NCBI GenBank assembly: GCA_022605955.1
Contig: JAKCOZ010000003.1
Span: 55,304,179 to 55,368,178 of the forward strand
Length of the DNA stretch: 64,000 nucleotides
Source: Rallus limicola
Lineage: Eukaryota > Chordata > Aves > Gruiformes > Rallidae
Reading direction: 5' to 3'
Shown here: in pieces, positions 57,990 to 64,000 of the stretch
How positions within the stretch are numbered: position 1 is the first letter of the stretch
Layout: each line of letters opens with the position of its first letter
The notes under the pieces: generated by a model
Databases searched by the model: none
What the model saw: only the letters and a program-made list of their open reading frames with translations
Told to the model about the DNA's origin: nothing
Made by a program: the position numbers and the translations under genes

Positions 57990-59071
57990 TGGGAAAGGTA
58001 GGTCCTTCTTGACCAACCTGATCTCTTTCTAAGTCCAGGTCATGTGTTTAGTGGATGAAGGAAAGGCTGTAGATGCAATCTACCTGGACTTCAGCAAACC
58101 CTTCGATACTGGCTCCCACAGCATTCCCCTGGAGAAGCTGGTGGCTCATGGTTTGGACCAGTGCACTCTGGGGAAAAAAATGGCTAGAGGGCCCAGAAAA
58201 TTGTGGTGAATGCATTTAAATCCAGTTGGCAGCCGGTCACAACTGGTGTTCCCCAGGACTCAGTCTTGTGGTCAGTATTGTTTAAATTACCTGGATGAGG
58301 GGATATCAGTGCACCCTCAGTAAGTTTACAGGTGATTATATATTGAGTGGGAGTGTCCATCTTCTTGAGGCAAGAAGGCTCTGCAGAAGTATCTGGACAA
58401 TCTGGATTGATGGGATGTAGTCAGCTGTATGAGGTTTAATAAAGCCAAGTTCCAGGTCCTGCACTTGGGTCATAACAACCCCAGATAGTGCTACAGGCTT
58501 GGGGAAAAGTGGCTGGAATGCTGCATGGCAGAAAAGGACCTGGGGGTTTTGGCTGATAGCTGGCTGAAGGTGAACCAGCAGTGTGCCCAGGCCAACAGCA
58601 TCCTGACTTGTGTCAGAACTAATGTGGTGAGGAGGACTAGGAAAATGATTGTCCCACTGTACTCCACACTGGTTCAGGCCACACCTAAAGTACTATGTTT
58701 GATTCTGGGCCCTTCACTACAAGAAAGACATTGAGGTGCTGGAGCACGTCCAGAGAAGGAAACAAAGGTAATAAAAGGTTTGGAACACAAGTCTTCTAAG
58801 AGTGATTGGAGGAACTGGGATAATTTAGCGTGGAGAAGAGGAGGCTGAGGGGAGATCTTATTGCTGTCTACAATTACCTGAAGGGAGGTTGTAACAACCT
58901 GGGGGTTGGTCCCTTCTCCCAAGTAACTAGCAATAGGAGGAGAGGAAATGGTCTCAGGTTGCGTCAGGGGAGGTTTAGATTGGATACTAGGAAGATTTTC
59001 TTCACTGAAAGTGTGGTCAGGTATCCCAACAGGCTGCCCAGTGAGGTAGTGGGCTCAACATCCCTAGAGAT
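57990..59071 (+). mobile_element. CR1 LINE, degenerate
   Basis: Plus-strand CR1 order: 'ggtccttcttgaccaacctgatctctttcta', 'ggatgaaggaaaggctgtagatgcaatctacctggacttcagcaaa', 'tgaggtttaataaagccaagt', 'gcacttgggtcataacaacccc', 'cagaaaaggacctgggggt', 'gtggagaagaggaggctgagggg' and 'ggatactaggaagattttcttcactgaaagtgtggtcaggtatcc'. Multiple frameshifts. It ends head-on against a minus-strand CR1 tail at 59072, without its own tail. Confidence 0.93.
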
Positions 59072-61960
59072 CATAGAATCATAGAATGTATTGGGTTGGA
59101 AGGGGCCTCTAAAGGTTGTCCAGTCCAACACCCATACAGTAAGCAGGGATATCTTTACTAGATCAGGTCTCTGAGAGCTTCATCAAGCCAGACCTTGAAG
59201 ATCTCCAGGGACAGCACTTCCAGTGCCTCTCTGGCCAACCTGTTACAGTGATCTAACGCTCCCATACTGAAGAACTTAATCCAGATATCCAACCTAAATC
59301 TACCCTTTTCTAGTTTAAAACCATCAAACCTTGACCAATTGCTACATGTCCTTCGTCCCCAGCTTTCCTATAGGTACCTTTCAGGTATTGGAAGGTCCCC
59401 CCAGAGCCTTCACTTCTCCAGGCTGAACAAGCTCAACTCTCTCAGCCTGTCTTCACAGGAGAGGTGCTCCGGCCCTTTGATAATTTTTTTGTGGCCCTCC
59501 TCTGGATGTACTCCAACAGGCCCGTGTCCTTTTTGTGTTGAGGGCTCCAATTCTAGACACAGTATTCCAGGTGAGGTCTCACAAGACCAAAGTGCAGGGG
59601 CATAATTCCTCTCTCAATCTGCTGGCCACACTTCTTTTAATACAGCCCAGGATACAGTTGGCCTTCTGGGCTGCAGATGCACATTGGTGGCTCATGTCCA
59701 GCTTCTCATCCACAAGTCCTCCCAAATCCTCTTCCTCAGGGCTGCTTTCTAGCAACTCATCTCCTAACCTGTATTGATAACAAGGATTGTCCTGACCCAG
59801 GTTCAGGACCCTGCACTTGTCTTTGTTGAACCTCATGAGGTTCACCTGGGCCCACTTCTGCAGCCTATCCAGGTCCCTCTGGCATGTTAATCTCACTACC
59901 CAGTTTGATGTCATCAGCAAACTTGCTGAGGGTGCACTCAACTCCACTGCAATATTATAAATAAAGATATTAAACAGCATCGGTTCCAGCACAAACCATT
60001 GAAAAATATTGCTTGTCACAGTCTTCCATCTGGATATCAAGCCATTGACCACCACCCTCAGGATGTGACCATCCAACTAATTCCTTATCCACTGAACAGT
60101 CCACCCATCAAATCTATATCTCTCCAACTTAGAGAGAAGGATGTTGTGGGGGACCATGTCAAAGGCCTTGCAGAAATCCAGATAGGTGACATCCGTAGCT
60201 CTTCCCTTGTCTACTGATGCAGTTACTCCACTGTAAAAAGCCACTAGATTGGTCAGGCAGGACATGTCCCTAATAAAGCCATGATGGCTGTCTTGAATCA
60301 CCTCTCTGTCCTCCAAGTGCCACAGCATAGCTTCCAGGAGGATCTGTTTTATGATCTTCTTAGGTACAGAGGTGAAGCTGACAAGTTGATAGTTCCCAGA
60401 GTCCTCCTTCCTACCCTTTTTTAAAATGGCAGTGATGTTTCCTCTCTTCCAGGCACTAGGGACTACACCTGACTGCCATGACTTTTCAAGTATCATGGAG
60501 AGTGGTTTGACAGCTACATCAGCCAATTCCTCCAGGATTCTGGGATGCATTTCATCAGGTCCCATGGGCTTGTGTACATCCAGATTCCTCAGATGGTCAT
60601 GAAACTTATCTTCATTTACAGTGGGAGAGACTTTGTCTCCCTGGTCTTGGTCTTGTGGGACATAAAGTTGAGAGTGACGAGGAGAGAGGTTACCCATGAA
60701 GGCCGAGGCAAAAATGTTATCAAGAACCTCAGCTTTTTTCTCATCTGTTTTTACCAGTTCACCATTGTTGCCCACCACTTTAACCTTCCTTTTCTGGTTT
60801 ACATACCTGTAGAAGCCCTTCTTGTTTTTCCTGGCATTACTTGACAAGTTCAGCTCCAGCCGCACCTTGGTCTTCCTGACCTCATCCCTACAGCACCAGC
60901 AATGTCCCTGTATTTTCCCAGGATACCTGTCCCTGCTTCCACTGCCTGTGTAGTCCCATCTTGCCTTTTAGTTTGACCAGCAGGTTCTTGACTCAGCCTT
61001 GCTGGTCTCTTGCCTTCCTTGCCTGATTTTTTACACCAGGGCATTAAGAACTCTTGTGCTCTGTTGAAAGCAACCTAAAGATCTGCTCCTTTTTCCTTGA
61101 GGGCCATTTTCTGGGGGATCCCATTGACTGACTAGTTTAAGAGCTGGGATTCACGTTTCCTGAAGTTTAGGGACCTGACTATACTTCTCATTTGGTTCAT
61201 ACACCTTAGGACAGTGAACTGCACTGGTGAATGATCACTGCAGACCAGGCTGCCTCCAGTCACAGAATCATAGAATCACAGAATCACAGAATCACAGAAT
61301 CATAGAATCATAGAATGCTAGCAGTTGGAAAATACCTTCAAGATCAAGTCCAACCATCTATCCAGCATTATTAGGTACAACACTAGACCATGTAACCAAG
61401 TACAACAACTACTCTTCTTTTGAACACTTCCAGGGATTGTGACTGAACCACCTCCCTGGGCAGCCTGTTGCAATATCTAACCACCCTTTCAGTAAAGAAA
61501 TTTTTCCCAATATCTAACCTAAACTTTTCCTGACACAACTGTATTAAATGGATGATAACTGCAGACCAGGCTGCCTCCAATCTTGATATCCCTGATGACC
61601 TCATTTACATTGGTGACCATCAGGGCCAATATCACTTACTACCTAGTAGGACTATTTTCTGTCTCAGGAGGTTGTCCTCAAGGCACTCCAGGAGTCTCTT
61701 GGATTGCTTGCTATACTGACTTTCCAACAGATGTCAGGGTGGTTGACATCCCCCAGCAAGGTTTGAGCTCCTGAGCTTGATGCCTTCTGGAGCTGGAGTA
61801 AAAAGGCTTTATCGATAGGCTCCCCTTGATCAGGTGGCCTGTAGTAGACACCAACCACAACGCTCCCTTTGTTGTCTCAATCCCTAATTCCTACCCATAA
61901 GATTTCAACCTCCTTATGACTATTCTGACAAATATTTGACAGATGCCCAAAAAACATTTA
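59072..61960 (-). mobile_element. Long CR1 LINE copy (endonuclease to 3' end) with nested CR1
   Basis: The plus strand opens with GATCATAGAATCATAGAATG and 'ttgggttggaaggggcctctaaagg', a CR1 3' end. Minus-strand frames then give the C-terminal region (60076-59579: DLDRLQKWAQVNLMRFNKDKC), the RT region (60865-60077: [45 protein letters not shown]) and, beyond the nested CR1 at 61261-61548, an endonuclease piece (61858-61664) with VGVYYRPPDQ and LLGDVNHPDICW, the region carrying the APE-type GDxN motif. FADD is replaced by diverged sequence and stops are present. At nearly 2.9 kb it is the longest CR1 copy in the window. Confidence 0.92.
61261..61548 (-). mobile_element. CR1 3' fragment nested in CR1, with about 33-bp flanking duplication
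   Basis: The plus strand starts with CACAGAATCATAGAATCACAG-type tail repeats (61262-61316), then 'agcagttggaaaataccttcaagatcaagtccaaccat', 'cctccctgggcagcctgttgcaatatc' and 'tttcccaatatctaacctaaac'. The flanks 61228-61260 and 61549-61581 share 30 of 33 bases (core ACTGCAGACCAGGCTGCC). This marks a long target duplication in the host CR1. Confidence 0.9.
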
Positions 61961-62644
61961 GATGTGGCACTCCAGGACATAGTCTTGTTGAAATGGTGGT
62001 GTCAGGCAGACAGCTGGACTTGATGATCGTATAGGTCTTTTCTAACCTTAAAGATTCTATTCTATTCTAAAGGAAGCATGACCAGAGATGAGGGAGCCCC
62101 TGATGGGAGCAACCAGCTCTGGAAACAGGTCTGGAATTCCAAGCTGGGATTTATAAACTGACTCAGCAGACACATTCATGGTATCCTGATTTGTGGAATT
62201 GATTCAGCAAGTGGTGTTGTGAGTGCTTTAACATCAGAGACTGCTTCTTCAATATTGTCATGATCATCAGGTTGAATTTAAAATGTCCAGCCTGTATTCT
62301 GGAAAGGCGAGAGCAGCCTTTCTGGAACCTTTTCTAATCCATGTTAGTTCATGGCTTGCCAGGAGTACAAGATATGGATAACTGAAGAGCCTGGTGAAAA
62401 AAAATCCAAATGAAACCAAAACAAAAACTTCTGAAAAAAATAGTTAAAGACTGTGTTCTGCTCAGGAAGTGAAGAAATTGTTCGATCATTCGTTTTCCAA
62501 TTCCTGAAATAAGTAAAAATACCTTATTGATCTGCTTGTATTGTGCTGTCTTGAAGATACAGAACTGTAGTAAAGAAACCTGGAGTTGTCACATGAAAGT
62601 CTACCCAAGAGAAAAGCCTCATTTATGCTCCTGCAATACTCTTG
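61961..62644. other. Mostly unique sequence with a CR1 3' stub
   Basis: At about 62010-62072, 'agctggacttgatgatcgtataggtcttttctaaccttaaagattctattctattct' is a plus-strand CR1 3' end with its ATTCT tail. The remainder to 62644 shows no gene or repeat boundary. Confidence 0.6.
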
Positions 62645-62816
62645 GATCATAGAATCATAGAACCATAGAATCATAGAAGAGTCGGTGTTGGAAGGGACCG
62701 TAAAGATCAAGCTCCAATCTCCCCTGCCATGGGCTGGGACACCTCTCACTAGACCAAGCTGCCCAAAGCCCCATCCAACCTGGCCTTGAACACTGCCAGG
62801 GATGGGGCAGCAACAG
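62645..62816 (-). mobile_element. CR1 3' fragment interrupted by LTR
   Basis: Starts with repeated ATCATAGAATCATAGAACC tail units, then 'ggtgttggaagggaccgtaaagatcaagctccaa', 'ccatgggctgggacacctctcactagaccaagctgcccaaagccccatccaacctggcc' and 'gggatggggcagc'. It stops at 'aacag', where an LTR (TGTTGCAG) begins. The other half should lie beyond the window. Confidence 0.93.
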
Positions 62817-64000
62817 TGTTGCAGTTTTGCATAGTTGGCTACTGAGAGAGGGCCAGGGCTTACAGAAAATGGCTGCTGGAATCTTCTGCAAGCCTGCTTA
62901 TAGTGCCTCTCAGAATCACATATAGGAGAGAAAGACTCCACCAGAACACGGAGTGCCAGGAAGGCTGCAGTTTCGGCCCGTTGAGGGCATTGGGATGTCT
63001 ATTTGCATATAAATGTAAGCAGTTGACAGACACAAAAGGCCAGGAAGGCTGGGGGTGGGGAGTAGACAGCCCAGGTACCCGGGCAAGTGAGTTTGCCCCT
63101 GCAGCCCGAGCTGATGGAGTAGCGGAAGGAAAGGACCCATGGAGGAGGCAGAGACCCGACCTGCCCGGTGGAGAGGCTCCAAGCTGGATGGAGCCGGGGG
63201 AGACATAGAGAAGATGCCGTGACTTATGTTGGGATGAGCCCCTGCCAGCACAAGCGACCTACAGAGATGAGTGAAACAGGTTTGCTGGAGGAGGCATCAT
63301 AGCCCCGTGGAGGACTGGGACTGAGAGACACTGTGATTTGTTGCTGCCTGCCAGAGCACAGATGAAGCCCGGTGGGAAGAGATTTGCCTTGGAGAAAGTT
63401 CGTGCAGGACTGTCTCTCGTGGGTGAGATCCTACGGTGCAGCAGGGGGAGGCTGTGTGGAATGGATGCCCCCATCCCAGCCGAGAAGGAAACCATCTTGC
63501 AAGAGACTGACCAAAGCCCCCATCTCCTAGTTCCTGCCCCCCTGTCCTGTGCTGCAAGTAGGAGAGGGGAAGAAGGGAGCAAAATCATGTCAAAAAGGAA
63601 GTCTACTTTAGAATGGAGGGGTGGGGGGAAGGTGTTACCGAGACCCCCATTTTCCCCAGTCCCTGCCCCTCCTGGGCTGCGACCGGGAGGGAAGAAGGGA
63701 GCAAACTTCTAACTAAAGCCTGCTGAGGAGGGAGTGGTGGGGGGAAAAGTGTTTACCTGGTTTGCATTTGTTTCAAGATTGTTGGTTGCACTCCTGACTG
63801 GTTCTTTTTCACTGTTTTTCTCTTTAGTGTAATAAATTAGCTAACTTTTCTCTTCAGCACTCTGTGTTGAGTCTGTTTTGCCTGTGTCATTAACGAGTTT
63901 GCCTCTTGAGCCACACAATTATGTTATTTCTCCCCTGTCCAACTGAGAAGGGGAGTAATAGACTGATTTTGGTGTGTGTCTGGCCTTTGTACAGGGCTCA
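62817..64000 (-). mobile_element. ERVL-like LTR running off the right edge
   Basis: The plus strand begins TGTTGCAGTT and then follows the LTR at 44693-45884 closely, for example 'ggctgctggaatc', 'agaatcacatataggagagaaagactc', 'tatttgcatataaatgtaagcagttgacagacac', 'gatgaagcccggtgggaagagatttgcc' and 'gtgttgagtctgttttgcc'. The last bases (GTACAGGGCTCA) correspond to about 10 bp before the LTR 5' terminus. Solo LTR or provirus cannot be decided from this window. It inserted into the CR1 at 62645. Confidence 0.9.

Noticed and set aside
44693..64000. One large provirus with LTRs at 44.7 and 62.8 kb
   Set aside because: The left LTR has its own perfect 5-bp duplication on both sides, and the sequence between holds unrelated CR1s and a RING ORF with no gag, pol or env.

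Overview
The window is bird nuclear DNA. Three things show this: a conserved vertebrate gene split by introns, very many CR1 LINE fragments (the dominant avian retrotransposon) ending in the typical ATTCTATG/CATAGAAT-type 3' tail, and avian-type endogenous retrovirus (ERV) LTRs. There are no bacterial genes, operons, CRISPR arrays, tRNAs or rRNAs. The order or species cannot be fixed from sequence alone. The heavy CR1 load and the near-identity of some copies suggest a lineage with fairly recent CR1 activity. MRPS30 is Z-linked in chicken, so the window is probably Z-linked; that is inference.

Layout. 1-5.6 kb: AT-rich unique sequence, then a minus-strand CR1 split by a small internally deleted minus-strand ERV (2051-5206). 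The ERV has two LTRs, a 6-bp target duplication, a tRNA-Phe-type primer binding site, a polypurine tract, and remnants of gag, integrase and env. 5.6-8.9 kb: no recognised feature. 8.9-13.4 kb: the one confident host gene, MRPS30 (mitochondrial ribosomal protein mL65), five exons on the minus strand. All splice sites are legible and the reading frame is intact (1350 nt, 449 aa). Its CpG-island promoter (12.7-13.8 kb) carries NRF1, ZNF143, CCAAT, GC-box and E-box motifs. 13.9-16.5 kb: a stack of nested CR1 and LTR pieces. 16.5-37 kb: mostly unique sequence, with two clean solo LTRs (17782-18930 and 22715-23277, each with a 5-bp duplication), two CR1 fragments and one perfect inverted repeat. 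37-64 kb: dense repeats. These are CR1 copies in both orientations, an LTR carrying a nested CR1, a solo LTR at 44693-45884, a related LTR running off the right edge, a near-intact CR1 reverse-transcriptase ORF (54906-56207), and a small TOPORS-like RING-finger ORF (about 56.97-57.5 kb) between two CR1 copies.

How it works together. Only MRPS30 is a clear functional gene, and it acts in the mitochondrial ribosome. The RING ORF may be a gene or a decayed copy of an expanded avian TOPORS-like family. The rest is retroelement history. I found no new multi-gene system. The most useful leads are the RING ORF, the composite env region of the ERV, the long target duplication around a CR1 at 61.3 kb, the perfect 22-bp-arm hairpin at 21.65 kb, and the near-identical inverted CR1 pair.
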